From NCBI RefSeq assembly GCF_902806685.2, contig NC_048537.1, positions 8,950,720-9,014,719 of the forward strand: a stretch of DNA of 64,000 nucleotides, in the 5' to 3' direction. Positions within the stretch are counted from its first letter, which is position 1, and each line of letters opens with the position of its first letter. The notes beneath the pieces were generated by a model. It saw only the letters and a program-made list of their open reading frames with translations. It did no database searches and was not told where the DNA came from. The translations under genes and the position numbers were made by a program. The stretch comes from Maniola hyperantus. Lineage: Eukaryota; Arthropoda; Insecta; Lepidoptera; Nymphalidae. Shown piece after piece: positions 30,600-42,072 of the stretch.

Positions 30600-33180
30600 A
30601 AAAGTTAACAGAACGCCATAAATTTACATTCCGAGCTGTTGCACAACCTTCATCTGCGATTAAGATAAAATAATCTCCAGCTATATTTTAATTTGATTGT
30701 CATAATGTGTTACCGGTGTTAGTTATTGTTATTCAAAAAGGCTATTATTTATAATTGGGAAAATTACTTTTTATCATGATTAGTACATCTAAATTCACTT
30801 AAAAAGCTTTGTGGTAATATCTATAGCCTTCAAAGTAAACACTTTTACTGATAACGCATTGCTGATGCTTATGTCTCATTTTTAATGAATACAAATGAAA
30901 TGAACTTAAAACATGCCTATCTCATTATATGATACGTGATGTATCACATGTTGAAATCATTCATAAATTGATCCAATCAATCTATTTAATACTTAATTTA
31001 ACTAAAAACAAAATTACGGACGATTTTCACTTCAATTTTCTTATTTATAATCTCATCAATATTATACAAATAAAGATGCTAAAATGGATTTATAACAAAA
31101 TCAGTGTGTAATATACCGCTGCATTCACCTGTCAATCATACTTATTCCCATTGAAAATGCTTTTCGAATGTTGACGATCTGAAGATGTAATAAAATATAG
31201 CAGGAACATCGCGTGTAAGTTGACAGTTGTGAGTACTCCGCCTTAGCCACAGGACGGAGTACGAACTTTAGAAAGCTTGCGCACCAATAAATACTCGTCC
31301 GATTATGATCTACGGCGCGTAGCCCGTAGCTACAATGCATTCAGTACGTATGAATCAGCCTTCCACTCTTTGCGCTGATGATATTTACCAGTAGTTCATC
31401 CTAACTTCATAAATCTGCTGATTGAATGCGTGATTATTGAGATTTATAACCAACACTAAGCAAAGCGCTCGAGTTGATTGAAATACAAGATTTAAATGTT
31501 GTTAGGCTTGGAGGGAAAAAATAATAATAGATATTTAGTAGTTACTTTACTTTATATGTGTGCACAGGCAGAGGCAATGCATTCCTGATGCACTCACGCG
31601 CGTACCTAGAAAAACTTTACGGAGCGTGCATGGGATTCTCGGGAAGACGCTAAGTATACAAAAAACTTGGCACTATGTAAGGACACAATGAACGTCAACA
31701 TAATTCCATAGTGAATGTTTTCTGTGTTTTCCTGAGAATAGCGATGTGACCGATTGAATTTTTCCAATTGAGATGTTCCAAAAGGTACCTATACCTAATT
31801 GTATTTTTCAAATATTTGCATTAGATATTAAAACTATTTTACGCCGGAGCAACAAAAATGCGACAGTGCAACGTAGCACAAATTAAAACACTAGTGCGGT
31901 TAAGTCTATTTTATGCGGCTAACAAGATCGTCCTGTACATTGTAATATTTTATGGAATATCACGGTATGACAGTCTGTCGACGATTCTTGCTACATTTTA
32001 AATTATTGTAGCATGCAGCCTTGTGGCATGCCTCAATTTTATTTCACACTGTAGGTATTTCTCAGGCGCTAACCGGCATTTTAAGTACATAGTAGATGTC
32101 ATTTGACAATATTTAGGTACATACGTGAAAAAATGCATAGTGAACTCTACGCCTGCGAAATCCATTAGGCATACTGTCTTATAATGACCAAAGAAAGCGC
32201 AAGTTTATGAATACCTACGTAATAATAGGTATTTATTATTTAAATTTAATCATCATCATCACTTCATTCATCCAATCCAATTGTACTTAATTTTTATATT
32301 TCAATTAAGTATCTATGAGATTAAATATTTAAAATAATTTCAAAAACGGCGTAGGTAGAGGCGCTAAAGTACACTTTACTCGTTGAATCTGGTTGATGAC
32401 TCAAATACCTAGACATTGCAAAGGAGATTTATGTAATATATAGAGAGCAAAGTGGTTAAACAGAGCACTCATGTGGTCCACACGTATAAGTTGGCTACTT
32501 TCACGTGAGCCGGCGCGGGCGCACCCATATTAATTGCTCCCGTTCTTCGCCGAAGCTTAATTTATTGCCCTCTCTGGTGATTGTAAAAAGATTTAAGTTT
32601 ACATTAGTAAATATTTTATTTTATCTTGCGTATACGTTCTGACATGACACCGTAGGCTACAGTGAAGTTGCTTCCGTTATTTCTACATTACGAAATACAC
32701 ACATAGTTGTGGTACTTTAATTTTTTCATGGAAAATTCAGGACTATTTCGTAAGAGAATCGTGAGAAAATTCCTAACCATCTATTTGCTGATGTCTCTAT
32801 ACGGCTACACTAGTACAGTAAATAAAAAATAATTATTGGCTAAACAAAAAATGTGAGTGGTCGCGCGCCGATGTCAACGTTTTAAAGAAATAAACATTAC
32901 TGTGTTTACATAACGTCCGCCGCCACAACTAATATTTGATATTCGAAAATTCTATTCTAATGTATGTCGTCGTACACGAACTCTACCTGCGGTCCTCTAT
33001 TCTTAGCGGCTCTTTTGGAATTCTTTTTGAAGTAGATTTTATCATTATCACGACGAAGTCGATCCATATGTTTCAATGTTACTGCTAATGTGCGCGAATC
33101 AGTTCCAGTTGAGATTAACTAAGTAAGCTCTACTTTAGCAGACCGAGTTCGTTAAAGTGCGAAAAGTTCTTTAGTTTCTC
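30600..33180. other. Unique DNA without a supported gene
   Basis: AT-rich, with GC-richer unique patches at about 31190-31330 (a GTACTCCG / CGGAGTAC stem) and about 32450-32600 (GTGAGCCGGCGCGGGCGCAC followed by homeodomain-like TTAATTGC). These may be regulatory. I see no exon with good splice sites. Confidence 0.3.
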
Positions 33181-33189
33181 AGATTCATT

Positions 33190-33619
33190 CTTTTTAGGTT
33201 TAGGGTACTTCCCGTTGACCTAGACTTTATGAAAATTTCGCAGGTAGGTAGGGCTTCTTATAGCACAAGTAAAGGAATAAAACCGAAAACCGTGAATTTG
33301 TGGTTACACGAAAAAAAAATGTGTTCAAGAAAAATAATTTAGTAAATCACATATAGATGTTGTCAATTTACTTGCAGTGTTGCACATACGAGTAAAAATG
33401 TTAAAATATCTTGTATCGGCAGTGCGGTGCGCTGCGTTGCGGTGCGGTGTCCGTCCATCTGTCGTCTGTCTGTCTGTCTGTCTGTGCATTCTAAAACAGA
33501 TTTTATTTATTTTTATACATACTTTACAGTTTTTGATTTATCGTGCAAAATGTCGAAATATAGGGCGGTACTACGGGACCCTCGGTGCGCGAGCCTGACT
33601 AGCACTTGGCTGGGTTTTA
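33190..33619 (+). mobile_element. Interspersed repeat ending CTGACTCGCACTTGGCCGG-like
   Basis: It contains GGGTACTTCCCGTTGACCTA, GAAAATTTCGCAGGTAGGTA, AAACCGAAAACCGTGAATTT, a (GTCT)n run at 33468-33485, TTTTTGATTTATCGTGCAAA and GAGCCTGACTAGCACTTGGC. The order is the same as in the copy at 38985-39385. The 5' TAGGGTTCCGTACCTC end is missing here. The 67- and 73-codon frames over the GTCT run are not genes. Confidence 0.65.
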
Positions 33620-34522
33620 GTACTATGTAATTTCTTTTATGTCCCTTTCATTTTAAGGGAGAGTTTTAAGAGTTGTAAAAAGTAGCTGTGTAGGTAACTA
33701 GATAGATATAAATATTACCAAAAGTGGCTGTACTTACAGATTTACTGATTTACAGGCTTTGAATACTTTTTAATGTTAACAAAAACTAGACAAAGTTCTA
33801 AAATTTGCTACTTAACCTTTTACGTACTTTAACGTATCGAACCCGGTAATGTTAACATTATCTAGTTAACACCGACATTAATGAAGTCCGTGCTCTAGAA
33901 GCAGATTTAGGTATCATTTCCTGATCTATTTAGGAAAATCTTACATAAGGTTGGTAACACTGGTAAAATACTTCTAATAGGTTCATTTTTCGGAACTTTT
34001 CCACATGGGTAGGTACCTGTTTGTGATTTGACCGTCGAAAAATTCACAAAAATAGACAAATACAATTAAATTACTTAAAAGTAACTACTGCTCATGTTGT
34101 CGTCATTTCCTCACTATTTTTAGCGTGTTATCTAATTAATTACGATTTAAATCAAAGTTTAATCGAGGCTCCTCATTAACGATAAAATGTAAATAAATCT
34201 CGATACATATTCATTAAACACCCAATAAGCGATACTATTTATGTTCGATTTTTTGAGTTTTGACACAGATGCCAGCTCACAGTACTAACTTAGATTTTTT
34301 GTAATCAAATTTTAATAAATAACACATTAAGCAAAAAACAGCTACGCTTGAAGTCTCACGGTCAAACTCGCAATAAATTTAATAACGAGCGTGGAGTAGG
34401 GTTGCCAGGGTTTGTGAACGACCAAGATATGTCTTTGAGCTCAAGACCACCATGTACAAATCTGAATCCAACATCCAACAAGATAAAGTTAAACAACACT
34501 AAAACCTGACTACTACTTCTAA

Positions 34523-35010
34523 TAAAACCGGCCAAGTGCGTGGCGGGCCACGCGCAGTGTAGGGTTCCGTAGTCACAATCCTCGAAAAACAGTTATAACT
34601 CTTTAACCTGTGAACCCTACTTAGCCATGATAGTTTTCCTTTAAAATTGATTATATATGCTACTACTGTGAATTTTTTCACGTTCCTATATACTACCATT
34701 TGGCTGATAGAGGGAGGGGGGGACACTTGACTCTAATAAAAATTAGTACTTTTAAACATCATATTTTACAAACGGATCTAGAAATCGAAAATTCATGTTT
34801 CCACACCCACAGTATTTTTAAAAGACCTATTCAACGATATCCCACACTATGGCGTAGACGAGAAAAAAAAATTTCATCCCCACTTTACATGTAGGGGAGC
34901 TAGCCTAAAGAAAATATTTATCACAATTTTATTTCACCACTTTGTCGGCGTGATTAATATTTATACCCATACCAAATTACAGATTTCTAGCACTAATAGT
35001 CTTGTAGTTG
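34523..35010 (+). mobile_element. Interspersed repeat starting AAAACCGGCCAAGTGCG, copy 1
   Basis: It starts AAAACCGGCCAAGTGCGTGG, then GTGTAGGGTTCCGTAGTCAC. It continues with ACCTGTGAACCCTACTTAGC, CCATTTGGCTGATAGA, ATCATATTTTACAAACGGAT, CACACCCACAGTATTTTTAA, ATGTAGGGGAGCTAGC and CACTTTGTCGGCGTGATTAA. The 3' end with GACGGACGGAC repeats, seen in the copies at 37753 and 58281, is missing. There is no coding capacity; the class is uncertain. Confidence 0.7.
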
Positions 35011-35087
35011 CTTGTGCACTACAAAAATGTATAAGATTCCAGCACCTAGCTATTGAAATATCCAATGTGAAATATTGATTGAAATTC

Positions 35088-35145
35088 ACCAAATAAACAC
35101 CAATTAATTGGTATATATACCAATTAATTGGTGTGTTTATTTGGT
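35088..35145. repeat. 58-bp near-perfect palindrome
   Basis: ACCAAATAAACACCAATTAA... folds on itself about a TATATA centre; the only flaw is two extra bases (GT) in the right arm. Each arm also contains the smaller palindrome CCAATTAATTGG. It lies directly left of the GC-rich MITE copy 3. Confidence 0.8.
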
Positions 35146-35159
35146 TATATTTACCTATA

Positions 35160-35322
35160 GTACGGTTACCTATAGACAGGTCTAGATGCCAATCGGGGTA
35201 TGAGGCGACGGGACGCCCCGCACCTACATCACCCGCGCTATCCCGCACCGGGTTAGCACGTGGGATGTGTGGGTGTGCGGGGTGTCCCCACCAAGATTGC
35301 CAGCTCGACTTGTCGCGTAATA
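35160..35322. mobile_element. GC-rich MITE family, copy 3
   Basis: GACAGGTCTAGATGCCAATC, GGGACGCCCCGCACCTACAT and, near the right end, GGGTGTGCGGGGTGTCCCCA and GCCAGCTCGACTTGTCGCGT match copy 1 at 22678. The left end is disturbed by a 15-base tandem duplication (TTACCTATAGTACGG / TTACCTATAGACAGG). Confidence 0.7.
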
Positions 35323-35526
35323 TAACTAGTCAACTTATTTGTCAAACACTTGGAGTGTAACAAAAAATACAAACCGATTGACTTGCTGGCTGGCTAGTAG
35401 ACTGGCTGACTGACCAGATGATTGACTAGCTTTAGCAAGCTACTAAAAACATACTCACAAAAACAAATAGGAATCTACGAGCGTCACGGGTCCATTTCTA
35501 GTTTAACTATTGCTCGTCTCAAAATA

Positions 35527-35577
35527 TTTTTGTATCTACACGTTTGTTGAAGCTCAACAAACGTGCAGATACAAAAA
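35527..35577. repeat. 24-bp hairpin with a 3-base loop
   Basis: TTTTTGTATCTACACGTTTG... (35527-35550) pairs with 35554-35577, one mismatch in 24, loop AGC. As RNA this would be an exceptionally tight stem. It is most likely a foldback remnant, as there is no sign of transcription. Confidence 0.75.
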
Positions 35578-36780
35578 TTATTTTTTTACTTTGTAGTGCT
35601 TTTGAGCTCCATTTTTCTAAATCTATATCTCAATATTTTTTATAAATAAATAAATATGAATCGGTAATGATAACAGAAGTCAAAGATGGCTATAGAAGAA
35701 AAAAGAAATAAATATACAAAACATTTATGCTGATTGATCAGTCTTGTAAAAGATTTGTTTTTCAAACTGATTTTTTTCAAAAGTATCGTAACCAAGTGCA
35801 AAAATAAAAATATATTATGTGATATATAAAATTCAGGAATGTGGAATTTAGACTAAGAAAAATACAAATATCAAAAACTCAAGTGGGTTGTTCTAAACTA
35901 TTACGAAATGCTAGTCTAATAAAGATTTATTTATTTTTCAATCAAAGTCTGCATATCCGCAGACCTCTTCACTGTGGTCCGTGCACCCACGAAAAATACT
36001 AGTAAAGTATTATGTATCTAATAAGTACATTGAATTAAATGATCTGATAATAGATATTGTCACCCTACAATGAAGTGCGGGACGGCCACAATGCGGAAAC
36101 ATGCGCTAGGCCTACCTTATTTTTGACCAAAACCAAGAATCATAAAACGTTATCATTGAATACCTACCAATATCCGTGATACTTAATAATTTTATAGAGC
36201 CCTTTATTATTGTCCTACCTAGCTACCTGCTCATGCTTCAATATACGGATATGTTTATTTCAAAGCATATGTCATTTTTATTGCAAATATCTACTTATGT
36301 AAAGTATAACTGTATGATAATAAAAGTTTGTACTTACGTTTACTTGAAATACTGATAAAACAGGTCCGGTAAGAATTTCTGTTTAAAAATAGGCTGAAAA
36401 TTTGCATATCTTAGGATATTAAACATCTGTGTAACCTAACCCACATTGGAATTTGAACATTTATGAAAATCATGATAGTTATTTAACTAAACGCTAACTT
36501 GTTCTTGTAAAAATTCACCTAATGGTTTAAGAAAATATTTAAAGTGACAAGATCTAAATTCAATGATATAATTTAATCTAAAAGTTCAGACACCTGGCAA
36601 CAAATTATGCAACCATAACACACCACCCACAACATTAACTAACAAAATTTAAATAAATATCCAACAAACAATTTAATGCCTTAGCGAAATGATATTAAAG
36701 ATTAAAATCTCCGTGTTCAGATTTTCAGGTGATGGTCAAGAATGGGCCTGATTAACAATAATCAAAAATACCTGTAGAAC
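35578..36780. other. AT-rich DNA without a visible gene
   Basis: No exon, repeat-family copy or RNA gene was recognised here. Confidence 0.4.
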
Positions 36781-37240
36781 GGGCCGAAAACTGGTCACGG
36801 AGGGTCGAGGTCTCCGCGCCGCTCGGACACCCCGTATCAACGTTTAAAGGAGTTTCGCATGTCGCCGTTGGACTTGGACACCAGTCAGCTTGCAGTCGTC
36901 AGTTGACCAGTTAGGGTCACTAGTAAACAATGAGATGACCGGTCCACCCTACAAGGGTTCGATTTTCGATTTTAGAACTGGTTAAAATGGCGCGTTATCG
37001 CGATGCCAGTGTCAGTGCGAGGCTGGCGATGGTGCGGTCCGGTTGCGGCGTAGCTCGCTACTGCGTTGGGTTGAAGACCGATTACCGCACGCTCAGCGCT
37101 TGGCATGTGTGGAGAAGGGTGACATTGCAACTCATCCTTATTGTCCTACACTATAAAGGGTTGAAACGGTTAAATGAAGGGAACTTTTGTAATTTAGCTA
37201 TAAATATACCCCTCATACTGGTAGTTCCTAAAGGGCTTTA
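36780..37240 (+). promoter_or_regulatory. CpG-rich region, possible promoter and first exon
   Basis: A unique, CpG-rich region in AT-rich DNA. Seen: initiator-like TCAGTT with A at 36901 just after TTGCAGTCG, and later an ATG with a good context (TTAAAATGGCG, ATG at 36987). The ATG opens an 84-codon frame starting MARYRDASVSARLAMVRSGC; its first 44 codons are GC-rich, the rest AT-rich. Possible splice donors after the GC-rich part (AGG|GTGACA near 37118) are only moderate. Inference: the 5' end of a plus-strand gene with a large first intron. No domain is recognised. Confidence 0.3.
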
Positions 37241-37752
37241 ATGGAAGTCGACATTTAATGTCGCCAGGAGGTAGTACTCGTACTAACCTTTGCATTTTTT
37301 AATGAGATACATAACTTTTGAAATAAATCAGTTCGATAAATCATATTTGCCTAATTAATTTTTAAATCAAAATCTTTATTTACACAAACGGTAGGTATCT
37401 TGAAAGTGAAGACTATTTAATGTAGTGTTTCTTTTCGATCAATGTCTCATGCATAGACTGTATTTAGAGAGCCATGGTGCTTTTATCTAAATACAAGAGA
37501 AATCTAAATTATCATACCTAATGTTCCCAATTTAAATTAGGTATATCCGCCTAGAGTAGATATAGCTCTTAAAGAAATGAAGTAATGTTGATTTAATTAT
37601 TTATACACATATCCCAAGTGAAAGTTGTATATGACATTCTTACAAGTTTTCTTATCGGTCACATTATTATATTTATACCACGTTGTTTTATATTTGAAAA
37701 GAAAGCATACCTAATAATTCCTTTAAGGCAGACACCTCTTAAGAAGCTGCGT

Positions 37753-38397
37753 AAAAAACCGGCTAAGTGCGTGGCGGGCCACGCGCAGTGTAGGGTTCCG
37801 TAGTCACAATTCAATCACAAATACAATAGATACAATAAAACTATACTGAATATACATTAATATGCAACTCGTAATACCTATCTACGTACAATAATTAACC
37901 TCAAAATACATATATAACTCATTAACCTGTGAACCCTACTTAGCCATGATAGTTTTCCTTTAAAATTGATAATAATATATACTACTGCTGTGAATTTTTT
38001 CACGTCCCTGCATAGTACCATTTGGCTGATAGACACTAAGACTTGACTCTAATAAAAATTAGCACTTTAAAACATCATATTTTACAAACGGATCTAGAAA
38101 TCGAAAAATGATGTTGCCACACCCACAGTATTTTTAAAAGACCTATTCAATGATACCCCACACTATGGGGTAGACGAGAAAAAAAATTCATCCCCAATTT
38201 TCATGTAGGGGAGCTATCCTAAAAAAATTCACAATTTTATTTCACCACTTTGTCGGCGTGAATAATATTTATACCCATGCCAAATTACAGATTTCTAGCA
38301 CTAATAGTCTCTGAGATTAACAGAGGACGGACGGGCGGAAGGACGGACAGACGGACATGGCGAAACTATAAGAACTCTAATAAAAATGTAGGTAGAC
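37753..38397 (+). mobile_element. AAACCGGCxAAGTGCG repeat, copy 2, near full length
   Basis: It starts AAAAAACCGGCTAAGTGCGT and runs through the same blocks as the copy at 34523. Its 3' end is GTCTCTGAGATTAACAGAGG, then GACGGACGGGCGGAAGGACG and ACATGGCGAAACTATAAGAA. An extra stretch (about 37805-37915) relative to the 34523 copy is present also in the minus copy at 56940-57545, so the longer form may be ancestral. Confidence 0.7.
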
Positions 38398-38811
38398 AGT
38401 ACAACGTAGCATTCAACGAATACAAAAGATAGCGTACTTGGACAAATAAATTCGTCCAACTTAACTTCAGTCGTTTAAGCTTTATTTAACAAAACTTCAT
38501 TTATAATAATTAGTTGAAGTTTAAAGCAAAGTAGAAAACAGTTCACGTCTACTAGTTTATTGTATCAACCATTAATATGTATTACGTTTTAGATAGTAAA
38601 CAATTTAGGCTCGGTTTTTTTACCGTTTCACATAATTACAAAATTATGCCTTATATTGACGAGAATACGTGGCGGCGCGGCGCGGCGTGTAGTGGAGTAG
38701 TTATAGATAGGGTTGTCAAGCTTTTATACTCATTAAAGATTCAGATATTCTTCCAGAGAATTTGGGATAAATGGAATGATAGATATTACGTAAAATCTGT
38801 ACAAATCATAT

Positions 38812-38984
38812 CCATACTAATATTATAAATGCGAAACTGTGTCTGTCTGTTAGCTTTTCACAGCCAGACAGTTTAAACGATTTTGATGGATACAGAGCTA
38901 GCTTACATCGCAGGGAATGACATAGGACATTTCATACCGGCAAATCAAAATGTTGCCACGGGATTCTTAAAAAGTCTAAATCTA
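38812..38984 (+). mobile_element. Short CTAGT-type repeat, 3' end lost
   Basis: It runs from CCATACTAATATTATAAATG, CTGTGTCTGTCTGTTAGC, GATTTTGATGGATACAGAGC and CATCGCAGGGAATGACATAG to AAAAAGTCTAAATCTAA, where another repeat begins. The CATCAGCTAGT end is missing. Confidence 0.7.
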
Positions 38985-39385
38985 ATTTTAGAGTTCCGTA
39001 CCTCAAAAGGAAAAGAAAGAAGTCGTGTCTGTCAAGAAACCTACAGGGTATTTATTTCCCGTTGACCTAGTATCATGGAATTTGGCAAGAAGGTAGGTTT
39101 TATATCACACTTAAGGGAAAAAATCCGAAAACCGTAAATAAATACCGTGGTAACGTCACAAAAAAATATTAAGATATGATCATGAACAAATACATAGTAT
39201 TTTCAACTTTCAACGTAAGATAATGTACTGAGTGGGGTATCATATGAAAGAGCTTTACCTATACATTCTACAACAGATTTCCATTTATATTTATGCATAA
39301 CATTTTTGATTAATCGTACAAAATGACGAAAAAATACGACTGTAGTACGGAGCACGAGTCTGACTCGCACTTGGCCGGTTTTCTC
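38985..39385 (+). mobile_element. TAGxGTTCCGTACCTC...GCACTTGGCCGG repeat, near full length
   Basis: It starts TTTTAGAGTTCCGTACCTCA, then GTCAAGAAACCTACAGGGTA, TTTCCCGTTGACCTAGTATC, AAAATCCGAAAACCGTAAAT and GAGTGGGGTATCATATGAAA, and ends CGAGTCTGACTCGCACTTGG CCGG (given here in two pieces). It is the most complete member of this form in the window. No coding capacity was seen. Confidence 0.7.
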
Positions 39386-39729
39386 CTTGCGAGCTATGGT
39401 GTTTGGATTTTAATAACTTTTTAATAGCCTTATCATGAGCTTAATTAGAAGTTATTTCAAAATCACAGAGAGACGCTTAAATTCTATTTATTTGCAATGA
39501 TGTAGAAATAAGAATATAGATGGTGCCTATGTACTTAGACCGATTTGACAACCCTATATCGCCGCGCCCACTCACAAGCGGCTAATAAGAAAATCAGAGA
39601 AGCGCATTTGACCGAGATGGATCGTCATAGATAATGTGTCATGTTATTTTTTAAGTAGGCAAATACATTATAGTTACAGTCAAGAATAGTCTGTAATGAT
39701 ATTTTTTTTGATATAATATTCTTATAGTG

Positions 39730-39826
39730 TGTGAAGTCTGCCAATTTATACTAGGCCAGCGAGCGTGCCGAACTATGGCCTGTCCATTGACCATTGTGAG
39801 AGGAGACCAGTTGAGCTGAGCTGACG
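39730..39826 (+). mobile_element. SINE family 2 fragment
   Basis: GTGTGAAGTCTGCCAATT, GGCCAGCGAGCGTG, GAACTATGGCC and TGTGAGAGGAGACC are in family order on the plus strand. The head and tail are absent. Confidence 0.6.
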
Positions 39827-40254
39827 ATTCTTACAGTACCTACAAGAGGGAGCTTTGCATTTCTGAAATTGATTTTTCATACCGATCAATTCATACTTTA
39901 AGGTGTCAATAGTAACAAAAGTACGTATGTAGTAACGTCAGCATCAGCACCCGCTGTGGGTGTAGAGGATAGGGAGCGTCGAACTGAAAAATAAGTAGAG
40001 TGAAATTCATTTTATCCCGTACCAAACCTGTTGTACCTAATTGATTCTCTTATTCAGTGATAAGGTAACCGTCAGCCTCTCAGTCAATGGTGTTAGTCAT
40101 CCATTGAAATACCAATAAAATTTCAATCATCAAGTTGTACAAACTTTAGATATATATATATGTGTCCATACAATCATTTAGTCCTGATCTGCAGCAGGTT
40201 ATCGATTATAGTAGCTTATGTGGCCTACACAAATTTCAAAACCCCTATTTTACC

Positions 40255-40360
40255 CCTTTGTGCGGGTGCCGAGCGACATGGAGAGTATGGCATCGCGCCC
40301 GCTGCCCGCCCCTCAGCACGCAGGGCGCTCCCACCTGGGCCGCAGTACATGTAGTATAGT
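40255..40360. other. GC-rich island with ambiguous coding potential
   Basis: About 100 bases of very GC-rich DNA are open in several frames on both strands. On the minus strand, ATG (near 40352) gives MYCGPGGSALRAEGRAAGAM and continues to a donor-like GGG|GTAAAA at about 40255. On the plus strand DMESMASRPLPAPQHAG is open. I cannot choose between a first exon on the minus strand, an exon on the plus strand and noncoding CpG-rich DNA. Confidence 0.25.
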
Positions 40361-41214
40361 ACATACAGTACGTATAGCGCAGTATGCAGTTGATAAGACG
40401 TACGTATACGTTCCTGTACGATGCCAATAAATATATATTTTTCATATTTTTATAACATTAGTGCCAAAAAAATTGCGAGAAATTTCACCGCGATCAATAG
40501 CCTCGTCTGGTGCCAGAACGGCTGGTTCATTTTTTGCGCAACGGACCAGCCTGGCTGTCTAGCGCGGAAATGCAACCAGTATTCTTGAAACCATTACACT
40601 CGGGCATGATCTGTATACTTCGTAATTAGATAAGGCTAGCTTTAAGTTTTATTGTAATATTTTCAATAAAAAAGTAAAAAAATTGGTATTTCAAATTAGA
40701 TTACGTTTGCCCAAGGTCCATCTCATTGGTCAACTCAAATGTAAGTTGATAGACCTTATAATCAGAGTATTGAGACAGTGTAAAACGTAAAATTACAGAG
40801 ATGATAGTAAAACCTGAACATAAATTTAAGCCATGAATTGTTTAAAATAATGTAGGGTAGGTATAGCAAGCTATCAAAAACCTGGTCTATTTTTCTATTC
40901 AAAAAAAGAAAACACTTTTTTACCTCGAATTGTATAAAATCGAAAAATATAAAAAGAGATCGGCAGGCATGCCTGCAGTGACTTTATGATTGGCATAACG
41001 AGCACAGATACCGATTTTGGTCAATAATCACCATAAGTATAGTAACTGAGTACTTTCGCGTACCGAATGAAATAATAATTGGTGGGTCCGATTTATCACA
41101 TCACTGTTCTCCGAAATGCCTGAACAGTTCTTGTGTAAGCCCTTCACGTCGTGCGCACGAAAATATCTCGAGTCCATGCCGAGTGCACTTAATTATAGGT
41201 AGAAAAATAAATTC

Positions 41215-41496
41215 ATGGGAAGTTTGCCGAAGAGAATTTTATCTTTGTTATTTTGCCTAACCGTTGGACATCGCGCAAAAAAACAAGACAAATGGTTACG
41301 CTACCGAACTTCCATTCTAAGTGCTGACGACCCCTTTCTCTATAATAAAAAGGATACGTACCTATTATATTATAACAAAAGAAGGGTCAAGCTATCAAAG
41401 ACAATTTCTTCCCACACTGGTCAGTTATCCCCAGTGGATAGATACTGGTCATCGGCGGGCATCAAATGTTTTGTTTCTGATTATCGTCTCCAATAA
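41215..41496 (+). CDS. Unrecognised 93-codon ORF, doubtful
   Basis: The frame opens at ATG with MGSLPKRILSLLFCLTVGHR, a basic residue then a short hydrophobic run that could resemble a weak signal peptide. It then becomes a basic, Tyr/Ser-rich sequence without cysteine spacing or a recognisable domain. Base composition is like the surrounding AT-rich DNA and there are no splice or promoter signs. It is probably chance and is listed only because it is the longest unexplained ATG frame in the region. Confidence 0.12.
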   Translation: MGSLPKRILSLLFCLTVGHRAKKQDKWLRYRTSILSADDPFLYNKKDTYLLYYNKRRVKLSKTISSHTGQLSPVDRYWSSAGIKCFVSDYRLQ

Positions 41497-41760
41497 TAAA
41501 AAAGCAACCCTCTTTAGCTTTCAAAAATTTTTCAAAGACAGTACTTAGGTGCCTGACACCCAAGACACCCCTTTCAATTGAACAAACGGTCGCCATTCAT
41601 GATATAAGCTTTGTGTGAGCTTTCCCCACAGGTGGGTCTGTACCGTATTGTTTGGGCGATGGTTAACAAATAAAATGTGGAGGCAAATTACGTGTATAAT
41701 GAAAATCTTTTTTGACAAGCAATATTCTAAAAATATAACTTATTTTAATGTACGCATTAC

Positions 41761-42072
41761 ATCATCATCATCGTTAGCTCATCGCTGGCTCACTACTGAG
41801 AACGAGTCATCTCTCAGTATGAAAAGAGTTTTGGTCATAGTCCACTAAGCTGGCCAAATGCGGATTTCACACATTTTTGAGAACAGTATCTGAGAGAACT
41901 CTCAGGCATGTAGATTTCCTCACGATGTTTACCTTCACCGTTAAAGCATATAATACTTAGTAATTGCTTAAAACGCACACAACTCCGAAAAGTTAGAGGT
42001 GCGTGCGCGGGTTCGAATCCCGGACCCTCCTACTATGGGGTCGACGTCTTAACCACTAGGCTATCACCGTTC
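41761..42072 (-). mobile_element. SINE family 2, near full length
   Basis: On the minus strand: GGTGATAGCCTAGTGGTTAA (A-box region), GGGATTCGAACCCGCG (B-box region), GCACCTCTAACTTTTCGGAG, GGAAATCTACATGCCTGAGA and a tail GATGATGATGATG. A 16-base TTAAGCAATTACTAAGT-type stretch is expanded relative to other copies. The right end abuts another repeat, so no target duplication could be read. Confidence 0.85.

Noticed and set aside
33468..33485. Short GTCT/GACA tandem runs (also 42121-42165, 46904-46935, 53860-53900) as possible CRISPR-like or satellite arrays
   Set aside because: They are 4-base microsatellites carried inside dispersed repeats; no spaced identical repeats are present.
34961..35360. 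ORFs of 75-95 codons on both strands
   Set aside because: They cross the palindrome and the GC-rich MITE copy 3.
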